Shown here: piece by piece, positions 33,973-43,178 of the stretch | How positions within the stretch are numbered: position 1 is the first letter of the stretch | Layout: each line of letters opens with the position of its first letter | Source of the DNA: Pseudotabrizicola alkalilacus | GTDB lineage: Bacteria; Pseudomonadota; Alphaproteobacteria; Rhodobacterales; Rhodobacteraceae | Direction: 5' to 3' | Length of the DNA stretch: 64,000 nt | Assembly: GCF_003443995.1 (NCBI RefSeq) | Contig: NZ_QWEY01000002.1 | Coordinates: 1 to 64,000, forward strand | Notes under the pieces: generated by a model | Databases searched by the model: none | What the model was told of the DNA's origin: nothing | Seen by the model: only the letters and a program-made list of their open reading frames with translations | Program-made: the position numbers and the translations under genes

Positions 33973-34988
33973 GAGGGGAACCTGTGGCGGGTGCGGTTGG
34001 CGAAGGCGACGAGCGACAGCATCACCGGCACTTCGACCAGAACGCCGACGACGGTGACAAGCGCTGCCCCGGAGTTGAGGCCGAACAGGCCGATGGCGAC
34101 CGCGACCGCGAGTTCGAAGAAATTGGAGGTGCCGATCAGCGCGCAGGGGGCGGCGATTTTATGCGGCAGCTTCCACAGATAGGCGGCCCCGTAGCCGAGG
34201 GCAAAGATGCCATAGGACTGGATGATGATCGGCACCGCCAGAAGCGCGATCAGGCCGGGTTGCGCCAGAATGACCGGCCCCTGAAAACCGAACAGCAGCA
34301 CGACGGTCAGCAGCAGGCCCAGCATGGATGCGGGTTTGATCCGGGCGGTAAAGGCGGTTACGGCGACCTCGCCCCCCTGACGCAGCAGGGCGGCGCGGGT
34401 GACCAGCCCCGCCAGCAGCGGGATCACGACATACAGCACGGTGGACAGGATCAACGTTTCCCACGGCACTGCAATATCGGTGACACCAAGCAGGAAGGCG
34501 ACAATCGGGGCAAAGGCCACAACCATGATCAGATCGTTCAGGCTGACCTGTACCAGCGTGTAATTCGGATCGCCCTTTGTCATCTGTGACCAGACAAAGA
34601 CCATGGCGGTGCAGGGGGCGGCGCCCAGCAGGATCAGCCCGGCGATGTATTCCGGGGCCCTGGTGCCGTCGATCAGCCCGGCAAAGACATGCTGGAAGAA
34701 CAGCACGCCCAAAGCAGCCATGGTGAAGGGCTTGATCAGCCAGTTGATGACAACGGTGATGATCAGCCCCTTTGGCCGCTGGCCGACCGATTTGAGTGAG
34801 CCCAGATCGACGGCCACCATCATCGGATAGACCATGGCCCAGATCAGCACCGCGACGATCAGGTTGACCGAGGCGTATTCCAGACTTGCCAAAGTGGCAA
34901 AGACACCCGGCATCAGGCTGCCAAGCACCAGCCCGGCGATGATGCACAGGGCGACCCAGAGGGTGAGGTAACGCTCAAACAGGCTCAT
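33969..34988 (-). CDS. acr3: arsenite efflux permease Acr3
   Basis: 339 aa, ten membrane segments. Acr3 signatures: the Cys in [16 protein letters not shown], which is the conserved thiolate needed for arsenite transport in this family, [14 protein letters not shown], and [21 protein letters not shown]. It exports arsenite across the inner membrane. It overlaps both arsR and arsH by 4 bases. No arsC arsenate reductase is in the operon. Confidence 0.95.
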   Translation of the reverse strand: MSLFERYLTLWVALCIIAGLVLGSLMPGVFATLASLEYASVNLIVAVLIWAMVYPMMVAVDLGSLKSVGQRPKGLIITVVINWLIKPFTMAALGVLFFQHVFAGLIDGTRAPEYIAGLILLGAAPCTAMVFVWSQMTKGDPNYTLVQVSLNDLIMVVAFAPIVAFLLGVTDIAVPWETLILSTVLYVVIPLLAGLVTRAALLRQGGEVAVTAFTARIKPASMLGLLLTVVLLFGFQGPVILAQPGLIALLAVPIIIQSYGIFALGYGAAYLWKLPHKIAAPCALIGTSNFFELAVAVAIGLFGLNSGAALVTVVGVLVEVPVMLSLVAFANRTRHRFPS

Positions 34989-35305
34989 GATGGGGCTTTC
35001 GGCTTTGGGATGCAGCAGGCATCAGTCTCTGGGGATTTCAGAGATGCGACAAAATCGGCCAACAGCGACAGCGCCTCCGGGTTCAAGGCATAGCACACGC
35101 GCGGGCCGTCAATTTCGCCAGTGATCACACCTGCGGTTTTCAGAATGCGCAAATGCTCGGACACGGTGGATTGCGCAAGGCCGACTGCGCCGACGATGTC
35201 ACCGCCGATGCAGCCGGGCGTGGCCAGCAGAAGACGCAGAATGCGGATCCGTGCCGGATGGGCCAAAGCCTTGGCGAGGGTGGCAAGAGCTTCATCAGCA
35301 GACAT
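34985..35305 (-). CDS. arsR: ArsR-family arsenite-responsive repressor
   Basis: 106 aa with a winged helix-turn-helix (residues ~13-75, [17 protein letters not shown] recognition helix). Cysteines at 32, 71, 97 and 98; the C-terminal pair DACC with another Cys resembles the C-terminal arsenic sites of alphaproteobacterial ArsR variants rather than the helix-3 CVCxC site of plasmid R773 ArsR. First gene of the operon, divergent from aioX, likely acting on the shared intergenic region. Confidence 0.92.
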   Translation of the reverse strand: MSADEALATLAKALAHPARIRILRLLLATPGCIGGDIVGAVGLAQSTVSEHLRILKTAGVITGEIDGPRVCYALNPEALSLLADFVASLKSPETDACCIPKPKAPS

Positions 35306-35341
35306 CGTGGCCCCGTATCATGAAAGAAGATTTGTTCGACT

Positions 35342-35357
35342 ATCGTCGATTTACGAT
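35342..35357. promoter_or_regulatory. candidate ArsR operator
   Basis: ATCGT-CGATTT-ACGAT inverted repeat, 37 bases upstream of arsR and 93 bases upstream of aioX. ArsR/SmtB proteins bind imperfect dyads of this kind overlapping their own promoter. It could control both directions. Confidence 0.5.
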
Positions 35358-35449
35358 TTGACGCCAGCCTCTGCAAGCGCCAATCTGCACCAGGGGCCAG
35401 GGTATTGACCAAGGGGAGGTCTGCACTTTCCGAAAGCAGGGGGAATGAC

Positions 35450-36298
35450 ATGCTGACGCGACGGGAGGCGATGTTGACGGGGGTTGCTGCTTGCGCCGCA
35501 CCGATGGTGCGCGCGCAGACCGCCGCACCCTTTCGCTTTGCGCTGACCCCGGTGTTTCTGGACAATGATGCCGCCGTGATCTCATCGCTTCGGGCCGCAC
35601 TGATGGCCGCAATGGGTCAGGATATCGAACTGGTTCAGCGGCGCACCTATCAGGAAATCAGTGGGGCATTGCTGGACGGGTCGGTCGATGCGGCCTGGAC
35701 CTGCGGCTATCCGTTTTTGCAGCACCGGGCAGATTTATCGCTGATCGGGGTGCCGGTGTGGCGGGGCGAGCCGCTGTATCAGTCTTACCTGATTGCAGCG
35801 GCAGATGATCCGGCCACAAGCCTTGGCAACCTGCGCGGCGGCGCGCATGCCTTTTCCGATCCCGATAGCAACTCTGGCTATCTTGTCACCGCGTCGGACC
35901 TGGCGCGGATGGGGGAGACACCGGACCGGTTCTTCTCGCGGGCGATTTTCACCTATGGCCACCGCAATGTCGTCCGGGCCGTTGCCGGCGGGCTGACCCG
36001 GTCGGGCAGTGTTGACGGCTATGTGTGGGAGGTTCTGAACAGTGTTGAACCTGATCTGACCGCCCGGACACGCGTGATCTCGCGGTCCGAGATGCTGGGA
36101 TTTCCCCCCTTTGTCGCGCGCCGCGACCGTATGGAAGAGGCCGGGGTCGCCGCCTGCGCCGCAGCGCTTCAGGGTCTTGACCAGACCAGTCAGGGGCAAG
36201 CGGTGCTGCGGCTCTTGTATCTTGACAGTGTCCAGGCGGCCGGGCCATCGCTGTTTGATGGCATCGCCTTGCGCATGGCGGTTCTGGGGGGCGGATGA
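35450..36298 (+). CDS. aioX: AioX, periplasmic arsenite-binding protein
   Basis: 282 aa from the ATG at 35450 with an AGGGGGA ribosome site. It begins LTRREAMLTGVAACAAPMVRAQ, a Tat-like signal. The mature part is a PhnD-like phosphonate/phosphite-type binding fold. Cys85 in TCGYPF corresponds to the Cys shown to be needed for arsenite sensing in AioX. In this system AioX binds arsenite and signals to AioS. Its gene is coupled to aioS by a 4-base overlap and is divergent from arsR. Confidence 0.9.
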   Translation: MLTRREAMLTGVAACAAPMVRAQTAAPFRFALTPVFLDNDAAVISSLRAALMAAMGQDIELVQRRTYQEISGALLDGSVDAAWTCGYPFLQHRADLSLIGVPVWRGEPLYQSYLIAAADDPATSLGNLRGGAHAFSDPDSNSGYLVTASDLARMGETPDRFFSRAIFTYGHRNVVRAVAGGLTRSGSVDGYVWEVLNSVEPDLTARTRVISRSEMLGFPPFVARRDRMEEAGVAACAAALQGLDQTSQGQAVLRLLYLDSVQAAGPSLFDGIALRMAVLGGG

Positions 36299-37722
36299 CA
36301 TCGCTGCCACGGTTCCGGAACCTTCCTGTTACGGTGCGCGTGCCGCTGATCACGGCAGCGCTGATGATCCTTATGGGGGTGATGGCCAGTCAGAGTGTGC
36401 TTTCGACCCTTGGCAGGGTGCAGGATGCGCGCTTGTCCGAGACGGCAAGGCTGCATGTCGAAGGCCTGTCGGTGGCCCTTGGGCCGTCGGTTCTGCGGCA
36501 GGATGTCTGGGAGGTCTATGACATCCTCGACCGTGCAAGGGCGGGCAGCGAAGGCCAGCGGCTGTTGTTGACCCTGGTGGCGGATGAGCGGGGCCATGTT
36601 CTGGCGGCGACCGATCCGCGCCGTGTGCCGGTGGGGGCCGATGCCACGGATTTCGAACGGGATGCAGTCGCGCCGCAAGCGGTCCGGATGACCGGCGATC
36701 CGGTTCTGCGGGTCGCGGCGCCGTTGCTGTATCAGGGCCGTACCATCGGTGGCATCGTGACCGAGCTGGATGTGACCGACCTTCTGGCCGAACGCCGTCG
36801 TGTGGCACTTTGGCTGTTGGTCGGCAACGCTTTGGCGACGACGGTTCTGGCTTTCGGGGGCTGGCTGGCCGTCGCCCGCATCCTGCGGCCGGTGGGCGCA
36901 CTGGTGCAGGCGATGGATGCGTCGGGCGGCGCGCCGCGCCCGATCCCTGAAACAGAGATCCCGCACGGTGATCCTGGGTTGGCGCAATTGATCGCAACTT
37001 ATAACCACATGACCACCGCCGTCGGGGAACGCGCCGAAGCTGAACGCAGGCTGGCGGATCGTGAACGCTTTGTCAGCCTTGGGCGATTGTCGTCGTCGTT
37101 GGCGCATGAGGTGAACAACCCGCTGGGCGGCCTGTTGAATGCCGCTGACACCATCCACACCTATGCGGACCGGCCCGATGTTGTGCGCCAGTCGGCCGAG
37201 TTGATGCAGCGCGGCCTTGGCCATCTGCGCGATGTGACGCGCGCCATTCTGGACCAGAACCGGTTGAACCGGGCAGGCCAACCGCTGCGGCCCGAGGATT
37301 TTGACGATCTGCGACTCTTGTTCGAGCCTGAGGCGCTCAGCCACTCTCAGACGCTGGACTGGCAGGTGCATGCGGGTGCGACAGCACTCGCCTGGCAACC
37401 TGCGGCTCCGGTCCGGCAGGTGGCCCTTAACCTTCTGCTGAACGCCGGGGCGGCGGCGGGGCTGAACGGGCGGGTTGGCCTGACCGTCGCCAACGGCGGC
37501 GATGGCCTGTCGATCACGGTCACCAACACCGGTGCCGCGATGACTGACGCTGATCTGGCACGACTTCTGGCCTCAGGGCCATTGCCACCGGGCGGCGGCG
37601 TGGGGCTGCGGCTGGTGCATGACATTGTGGCCGGTCTGGGCGGCACAGTGCATCATGACCGGATGGGGGAACAGACGGTGATCCGGGTCGATCTGCCGGT
37701 CCATGGTGGCAACCATGCTTGA
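36295..37722 (+). CDS. aioS: AioS sensor histidine kinase
   Basis: 475 aa. Membrane segments near residues 15-38 and 168-194 flank a periplasmic domain that would meet AioX. A HAMP-like linker follows, then the H box SLAHEVNNPLGG with phospho-acceptor His271, and a C-terminal ATPase domain with NLLLNAG and GGGVGLRLVHDIV. It passes the arsenite signal to AioR, whose gene starts within the last bases of this one. Confidence 0.92.
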   Translation: MTSLPRFRNLPVTVRVPLITAALMILMGVMASQSVLSTLGRVQDARLSETARLHVEGLSVALGPSVLRQDVWEVYDILDRARAGSEGQRLLLTLVADERGHVLAATDPRRVPVGADATDFERDAVAPQAVRMTGDPVLRVAAPLLYQGRTIGGIVTELDVTDLLAERRRVALWLLVGNALATTVLAFGGWLAVARILRPVGALVQAMDASGGAPRPIPETEIPHGDPGLAQLIATYNHMTTAVGERAEAERRLADRERFVSLGRLSSSLAHEVNNPLGGLLNAADTIHTYADRPDVVRQSAELMQRGLGHLRDVTRAILDQNRLNRAGQPLRPEDFDDLRLLFEPEALSHSQTLDWQVHAGATALAWQPAAPVRQVALNLLLNAGAAAGLNGRVGLTVANGGDGLSITVTNTGAAMTDADLARLLASGPLPPGGGVGLRLVHDIVAGLGGTVHHDRMGEQTVIRVDLPVHGGNHA

Positions 37723-38920
37723 AGGCCGCCGCATTGTGCTGGTCGAAGATGACGAGATCATGGGCGCGTCTCTGGTCCAGCGCCTGACGCTGGAGGGGGC
37801 CGAGGTGCAATGGCACCGTGGCATCGCCCGCGCCTTGCCCGCCATCCGCACCCCGCGCAAAGTGCTGGATGCCGTGATCTGCGATATCCGTCTGCCCGAC
37901 GGGTCGGGAGAAGAGCTGTACGACACCCTGACCCGCACCGGCCACCCGCCGCCATTTCTGTTCATCACCGGTGAGGGCGGGATCAATCAGGCCGTGCGCC
38001 TGATCCGGTCGGGGGCGGCGGATTACATCACCAAACCGTTTGAGATCACGAAGTTCCTGCAGCGCCTTGCCACGGTCATGCGGCCGCGCGCGGATCAGGA
38101 GATGCCGCCCGAAACCGGCATCAGCACCGCCGCGCAGACCGTGGACCGGCAGGTTGCAGACGCGGCAATCCGCGAGACGGCTTTGCTGATCCGGGGTGCT
38201 CCGGGCCTTGGCAAACTGCGGCTGGCACGGCGGGTGCATGATCTGTCGGATCGCAAGGCGGCGCCGATGGTGGTCTGCAACGCCCTGCGCGATACGGTCG
38301 GGGAAGATGCCGTGCATACTGCAGTGGACAAGGCTGACGAAGGCTCGCTGGTCATCATCGGGATCGACCGGCTGGACGCGGAAGCACAGGATGCGCTGAT
38401 GGCGGCACTGGCGGCCCCCCGATTCCGACTGGTCGCCACCCTCGGGCCGCACGGGGCCGGGGATGGGCAAAGCCTGCGGTCGGATCTGTTATCACTGCTG
38501 CGCGCCCACGAAATCGTGGTGCCACCGCTGGCGGACCGCCCGGATGATGCGGTCTGGCTGGCGGCGCAGCTGTTCCCCGCATTCAACGCGCGACGGGCAG
38601 AGCCGCTGACCAGTATTGCGGCCACTGCAGAAGAAGCGATCCGGGCGCATGACTGGCCGGGCAACGGACGAGAGGTGCGCGCGCGTCTGATCCGCGCGAC
38701 AGAAGCGGCGACGGGGGATATGGTGCTGACCTCGGACCTGTTCCCCGAACGCGCTGTCGAAGAGGCAATGCGCTCGCTGGCCGAGGTGCGCGATGCGGCG
38801 GAACGGGCGCAGATTGTGGCTGCACTGGACCGCACCGGGGGGCAGGTCGGCGAGGCGGCAAAGCTGCTGCGGGTGTCGCGCACGACCCTGTGGGAAAAGA
38901 TGCAAAAGCTGGAGCTCTGA
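37715..38920 (+). CDS. aioR: AioR response regulator (NtrC-like layout, degenerate AAA+)
   Basis: 401 aa from the ATG at 37715 (a start at 37703 would add four residues). Receiver domain residues 1-125 with phospho-acceptor Asp57 (CDIRLPDG) and Lys in YITKPFE. The central domain lacks key parts of sigma-54 activators: Walker A is GAPGLGKLRLA, no GAFTGA loop is present, and the Walker B place reads GSLVIIGIDRLD without the D-E pair. A Fis-type helix-turn-helix ends the protein (VGEAAKLLRVSRTTLWEKMQ). It should activate aioBA just downstream, perhaps without ATP-driven sigma-54 remodelling. Confidence 0.88.
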   Translation: MLEGRRIVLVEDDEIMGASLVQRLTLEGAEVQWHRGIARALPAIRTPRKVLDAVICDIRLPDGSGEELYDTLTRTGHPPPFLFITGEGGINQAVRLIRSGAADYITKPFEITKFLQRLATVMRPRADQEMPPETGISTAAQTVDRQVADAAIRETALLIRGAPGLGKLRLARRVHDLSDRKAAPMVVCNALRDTVGEDAVHTAVDKADEGSLVIIGIDRLDAEAQDALMAALAAPRFRLVATLGPHGAGDGQSLRSDLLSLLRAHEIVVPPLADRPDDAVWLAAQLFPAFNARRAEPLTSIAATAEEAIRAHDWPGNGREVRARLIRATEAATGDMVLTSDLFPERAVEEAMRSLAEVRDAAERAQIVAALDRTGGQVGEAAKLLRVSRTTLWEKMQKLEL

Positions 38921-38931
38921 CCCCTTTGCAT

Positions 38932-38947
38932 GTTCGGAAATCCGAAC
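38932..38947. promoter_or_regulatory. candidate AioR binding site upstream of aioB
   Basis: GTTCGGA-AA-TCCGAAC, perfect 7-bp arms around AA, 124 bases before the aioB start and 12 bases after aioR. Position and symmetry fit an upstream activator site for aioBA. Confidence 0.5.
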
Positions 38948-39070
38948 GCCTGAAATTTGTGCGCAATCAGAACGGCTTGCCGCAGCGCAGCGCCGCCCGT
39001 TGCGCCGTGGCTTTGGCCTCCGCCTCTCCTCTATCCTTGCGGAAAGGCAGCCACGGGAGGTTCAGCTACC

Positions 39071-39598
39071 ATGAAATGCAATCGGTTGGTCGATGTCGGC
39101 CGCCGTCAGTTCCTGCGCGGGGGTGTTCTCGGCGTGGCAGGGGCGGCGGCAGCGACAGTGTTGCCTGCGGGGCAGGCACAGGCGCAGCAGGCGCGGGCGA
39201 TGGTGGATTATCCGTCGAACCGGCTGGGCAATATCGCGGATCTGGTGGTGAACGAGCCGATGGATATCGGCTACCCCGATGCCGACAGCCCCGGCATCTT
39301 GCTGAAAATCGGCAGCCCGGTCGAAGGCGGGGCTGGCCCGGATGGCGATATCGTCGCCTATTCGGTGCTGTGCCCGCACAAGGGCTATTACATGTCCTAC
39401 CATGCCGCAGACAAAACCCTGAACTGCCCCGGCCATTTCAGCAGGTTTGACTGTGAAAAAGGCGGCCAGCAGGTCTGGGGACACGCCACGCAGAACCTGC
39501 CGCAATTCACGCTGCGCGTGGACGACAAGGGCGACATCTATGCGATGGGCGCGGACGAGCTGATTTATGGCCGTCTGTCCAACGTGTTGGAAGGGTAA
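39071..39598 (+). CDS. aioB: AioB, arsenite oxidase small (Rieske) subunit
   Basis: 175 aa from the ATG at 39071. Tat signal with GRRQFLRGG near residues 10-18 and a hydrophobic stretch ending AQAQ. Rieske ligands: C101 and H103 in CPHKG, C119 and H122 in CPGHF. The two cysteines that form the disulfide in many Rieske proteins are replaced by Tyr and Gly (CPHKGY, CPGH), as in some rhizobial AioB. It holds the [2Fe-2S] centre that takes electrons from AioA. Followed 10 bases later by aioA. Confidence 0.95.
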   Translation: MKCNRLVDVGRRQFLRGGVLGVAGAAAATVLPAGQAQAQQARAMVDYPSNRLGNIADLVVNEPMDIGYPDADSPGILLKIGSPVEGGAGPDGDIVAYSVLCPHKGYYMSYHAADKTLNCPGHFSRFDCEKGGQQVWGHATQNLPQFTLRVDDKGDIYAMGADELIYGRLSNVLEG

Positions 39599-39608
39599 GG
39601 GGGCGATC

Positions 39609-42068
39609 ATGGCTTACAAGCGCAACATCGACCGTCTGCCGATCATTCCCGCAGGCGCGAAAGAACACAACGTCACTTGCCATTACTGCATCGTCGGCTG
39701 TGGCTATACAGCCTACACTTGGCCGCTCAAAACCCAAGGCACGACCGACAGAAACTGGATCGGCGAAGACCTGTCCAAGCAGCAGGCCACCGACACCGAG
39801 GCGTGGTATGCGCCGTCGATGTACAATGTCGTCAAGCAGGACGGCAAGGATGTGCATCTGGTCATCAAGCCCGATGTGAATTGCGATGTGAACTCCGGGC
39901 TCGGTTCGATCCGGGGCGCGCGGATGGCGGAAAACCGTCGGTCTGATGTGACTGGCACGCAACGGCAACGGCTGACTGAACCGCTGGTCTGGCGCTATGG
40001 CACCTGGCAGCCGACGTCCTGGGATGACGCGCTGGATCTGGTGGCGCGCGTCACCGCAAAGGTGATCGACAAGGATAACGAAAACGATCTTTACGTCTCG
40101 ATGTTTGACCATGGCGGTTCGGCGGGGGGGTATGAAAACACCTGGGGCACCGGCAAGCTGTACTTTGAATCGATGAAGGTGAAGCACTGCCGCATCCACA
40201 ACCGGCCCGCTTACATGTCTGAAGTGCATTCCAGCCGCGACATGGGCGTGGACGAGCTGAACTATAACTACGCCGATTATGAGGTGACCGACACGATCTT
40301 TCTGGTTGGCACCAACCCGATGGAATGCCAGACCAACCTGTTCCTGAACCACATGGTCAAGGGTATGCAGAACGGGGCGCGCGTGGTGATCTCCGACCCA
40401 CGCCGTACCGTGACGGTGGACTCTTGCGAGCAAGTGGCGGGGGCGGAAAACGTGCTGCACCTGCCGATCACCACCGGATCAGACGTGGCGCTGCACAACA
40501 CGTTGTTCACTTATATCGCTGACCAAGGCTGGGCGGATGCCGACTTTATCGCTGCGTCAACCTTTCAGGGCGATGTGGCCGTGGCAGCAGACAGCGCCTA
40601 TCCCGCAGCACTCGGGTCATATGAGGCTGCGCGTGCCGCCTGTAAAATGAGCCTCGCCGAAGGCGCCGCAGCCACCGGCCTGACTGAGGCGCAGATCATT
40701 CAGGCCGCCGAATGGATCGCCAAGCCCAAAGACGATGGCAGCCGCCGCAAATGCGTGACGGGCTACGAAAAAGGCATCATCTGGGGCAATGACAACTATC
40801 GTGCGATTGGCAGCCTGCTGAACATTGGCCTTGCGACCGGCAACGTCGGGCGTGAGGGCGGTGGCGTCTGCCGACTGGGCGGGCATCAGGAAGGCTACTA
40901 CCGCCCGTCCGACGCCCATGTGGGGCGCCCCGCGCCTTACATCGACCAGATGATCATCGCGGGCGGTGGCAAGGTGCATCACATCTGGGCCAACGACCAC
41001 TTCAAGACCACGCTGAACGCCAGCGAGTTCAAGCGCGTCTACAACCGCCGGTCCAACATGGTGAAAGAAGCCATGGACGCCCGCGCCGGGGCAACGCGTG
41101 AAGAAATGATTGATGCCATCGTCGGTGCCATCAATGCAGGCGGGCTGTTCGTGGTGGATGTGGATATCATTCACAGCCAGATCGGGCAGGCCGCGCATGT
41201 GATCCTGCCAGCGGTCGAGTCGGGTGAAATGAACCTGACCTCGATGAACGGCGAACGCCGGCTGCGGCTGACCGAAAAATACATGGACGCCCCCGGATCG
41301 GCCAAACCCGACTGCATGATTGCCGCCGGTTTGGCGCAGGCGCTGGAACGGGTGCTGCGCGAAGAAGGCCGCACCGAATACGCCGATCAGTTCAAGGGCT
41401 ATGACTGGGCCACTGAAGAAGACGCCTTCATGGATGGCTACAACAAGGGCAACCCCGAAGTCACCTATGACCGCCTGCGCGCGATGGGCAACAATGGCGT
41501 GCTGGAGCCGGTCACCGGCTTTGCGGATGGCAAGCTGACAGGCACCAACCGCCTGTATGAGGATGGCGTATTCACCCGTCACGGACGCGAGGATGGCAAA
41601 GCCTTGTTCTGCATGGGTGAATGGCGCGGCTGGCAGGCGGCGGGCAAGGCCCAGCAGCAGGCGAGCCACCGCTTCCTGATCAACAACGGGCGCGCCAACA
41701 TGAACTGGCAGAACTGGTTCCTGGATCAGGGCAATGAGTTCGTGATGGACCGCTTCCCCGTGCCCTTCATCCAGATCAACCCCGACGACATGGCCGAACT
41801 TGGCCTTAAAGCGGGCGATATGGTCGAGGTGCACAACGACGTTGGGGCCACGCAGGCCCTGGTCTATCCTGAACCGTCAGCCAGACCCAACGAGACCTTC
41901 ATGATCTTCGGCGCACCGAACGGGGCGCAGGGCAATATCGTGAACGCGGGCGTGAACGAGCTGATCCTGCCGAACTACAAACACACATGGGCAAACATCC
42001 GCAAGATTTCGGATGCGACTCCGGCATCGGCGGCAGTGTCCTACAAATCGTGGGAAGTCGAGCTTTGA
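39609..42068 (+). CDS. aioA: AioA, arsenite oxidase large molybdopterin subunit
   Basis: 819 aa from the ATG at 39609. The N-terminal motif C24-x2-C27-x3-C31 (CHYCIVGC) binds the [3Fe-4S] cluster typical of Aio. The sequence then follows the DMSO reductase family with HNRPAYMSEVHSSRD and GREGGGVCRLGGHQEGY stretches that mark arsenite oxidases. It oxidises arsenite to arsenate at a bis-molybdopterin guanine dinucleotide in the periplasm, exported folded with AioB through the Tat signal of AioB. Length matches known AioA. Confidence 0.97.
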   Translation: MAYKRNIDRLPIIPAGAKEHNVTCHYCIVGCGYTAYTWPLKTQGTTDRNWIGEDLSKQQATDTEAWYAPSMYNVVKQDGKDVHLVIKPDVNCDVNSGLGSIRGARMAENRRSDVTGTQRQRLTEPLVWRYGTWQPTSWDDALDLVARVTAKVIDKDNENDLYVSMFDHGGSAGGYENTWGTGKLYFESMKVKHCRIHNRPAYMSEVHSSRDMGVDELNYNYADYEVTDTIFLVGTNPMECQTNLFLNHMVKGMQNGARVVISDPRRTVTVDSCEQVAGAENVLHLPITTGSDVALHNTLFTYIADQGWADADFIAASTFQGDVAVAADSAYPAALGSYEAARAACKMSLAEGAAATGLTEAQIIQAAEWIAKPKDDGSRRKCVTGYEKGIIWGNDNYRAIGSLLNIGLATGNVGREGGGVCRLGGHQEGYYRPSDAHVGRPAPYIDQMIIAGGGKVHHIWANDHFKTTLNASEFKRVYNRRSNMVKEAMDARAGATREEMIDAIVGAINAGGLFVVDVDIIHSQIGQAAHVILPAVESGEMNLTSMNGERRLRLTEKYMDAPGSAKPDCMIAAGLAQALERVLREEGRTEYADQFKGYDWATEEDAFMDGYNKGNPEVTYDRLRAMGNNGVLEPVTGFADGKLTGTNRLYEDGVFTRHGREDGKALFCMGEWRGWQAAGKAQQQASHRFLINNGRANMNWQNWFLDQGNEFVMDRFPVPFIQINPDDMAELGLKAGDMVEVHNDVGATQALVYPEPSARPNETFMIFGAPNGAQGNIVNAGVNELILPNYKHTWANIRKISDATPASAAVSYKSWEVEL

Positions 42069-42079
42069 TCTGACACCGC

Positions 42080-42104
42080 GCCGCCCGGATCTGTTCCGGG
42101 CGGC
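42080..42104 (+). terminator. hairpin terminator after aioA
   Basis: Ten-base arms GCCGCCCGGA and TCCGGGCGGC around TCTGT, followed by ACCTTTTG. It would end or weaken transcription before the DUF2478 gene. Confidence 0.65.
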
Positions 42105-42129
42105 ACCTTTTGCCAAACAGGTGCTGCGC

Positions 42130-42642
42130 ATGAAACTTGCCTATGTGACCCTTCAGGGACGTGGCCGCACCGACGCCCTGATCGCCGAAGTCGCCGCGCT
42201 GCTTGCTGCGGATGGTGTCAGGCTGGCCGGAACCGTGCAGTCCAACATTGAACGCCCGGACCGGCGCAAATGCGACATGGACCTTGTGGTGCTGCCCGAT
42301 GGCCCCACGGTCCGCATCAGCGAAGATCGCGGCGCTCTGGCGCGGGGCTGCATACTGGATTCCGGCGCGCTGGAACAGACTGTGGTTGCCGTCCAGCAAC
42401 GCCTGGCCGGGGCGGACGTCCTGATCGTCAACAAATTTGGCAAGCGCGAAGCTGAAGGCCGCGGCCTTGTGCCGGTCATCGCCGAGGCGTTGGAAATGGG
42501 CCTGCCCGTGCTGATAGGCGTGAACGGGTTAAACCTGGCCGCCTTTCTTGCTTTCGCGGGGGAATATGTAGCTCCCCTATCGGCAGAACCCGTGATCGTC
42601 GCCGATTGGTGCAAGGCAGCGTTCTCTCAGGAAATTGTTTGA
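42130..42642 (+). CDS. DUF2478 family protein (molybdenum-enzyme associated NTPase-like)
   Basis: 170 aa from the ATG at 42130. Contains KCDMDLVVLPDG, SEDRGALARGCILDSGALEQ and LIVNKFGKREAEGRGLVPVI, the core pattern of DUF2478. These proteins resemble P-loop nucleoside kinases without a full Walker A and occur beside molybdate transporters and molybdoenzymes. Next to aioA it may help molybdenum or cofactor supply for arsenite oxidase. That role is inferred from neighbourhood. Confidence 0.75.
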   Translation: MKLAYVTLQGRGRTDALIAEVAALLAADGVRLAGTVQSNIERPDRRKCDMDLVVLPDGPTVRISEDRGALARGCILDSGALEQTVVAVQQRLAGADVLIVNKFGKREAEGRGLVPVIAEALEMGLPVLIGVNGLNLAAFLAFAGEYVAPLSAEPVIVADWCKAAFSQEIV

Positions 42643-43178
42643 TTTGTGCCAAGAGTACGTGCCGGCCTTTCACGTCGCGGCCGACCGGCTGGGCAACACC
42701 CGCCCCAAATCGCGAAAAGCCGGTGCCGCACTCAAGCCAAAGAGCCGCTTTGAGGTTTCCTCTGCGCGGAAAATGGCAGATCGTGACGGCCCCCGTGGGC
42801 CGAGAACGTCACGTCATGGTAACCGTCCGAAGGGTGCGAATGCCGCCTGTGCTTTCTGTCAGGCTGTCAATAATTCTTTGTAAATAGTCTTTTGAAATAA
42901 CGGGAAATCTTGACATGCCCGCATTGTCCCTGATTGTTCAGACCCGACGCGCTCAAGGCATGACGCGGGCAGGATCTGGTCCTCGGTTGGTGCTGGGCGC
43001 GCCAAGGCGGGGGGTGTTGGTCTGATCATGCAGTCAAGCTGACACGCTGGATTCATGAGATGAATCTCTCACCGTATTTGAGCAACAGAGTCCTTCTGGA
43101 CACGAAAGCGCAAGGCCGGCCAGCGAAGCCTGAAACGAAGGCAATTTGTTCCGGCTCTGCAACCAGTTCAGCGGCCTT
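42643..43178. other. 536-bp gap without a recognised gene
   Basis: Between the DUF2478 gene and the convergent permease gene. One open frame on the plus strand (TTG at 42635 to TAA at 42883) encodes a basic peptide with no family I recognise, and short minus-strand frames look random. A hairpin with arms CGTGAC/GTCACG and GGCCC/GGGCC lies near 42783-42813. It may be relic DNA at the edge of the arsenic island. Confidence 0.5.

Noticed and set aside
38948-39070. Sigma-54 promoter upstream of aioB
   Set aside because: GG and GC pairs occur but none with the ten-base spacing and flanking consensus needed for a -24/-12 element.
42635-42883. 82-codon plus-strand frame after the DUF2478 gene
   Set aside because: TTG start overlapping the previous gene, strongly basic composition and no recognised family; kept only as a note in the gap entry.
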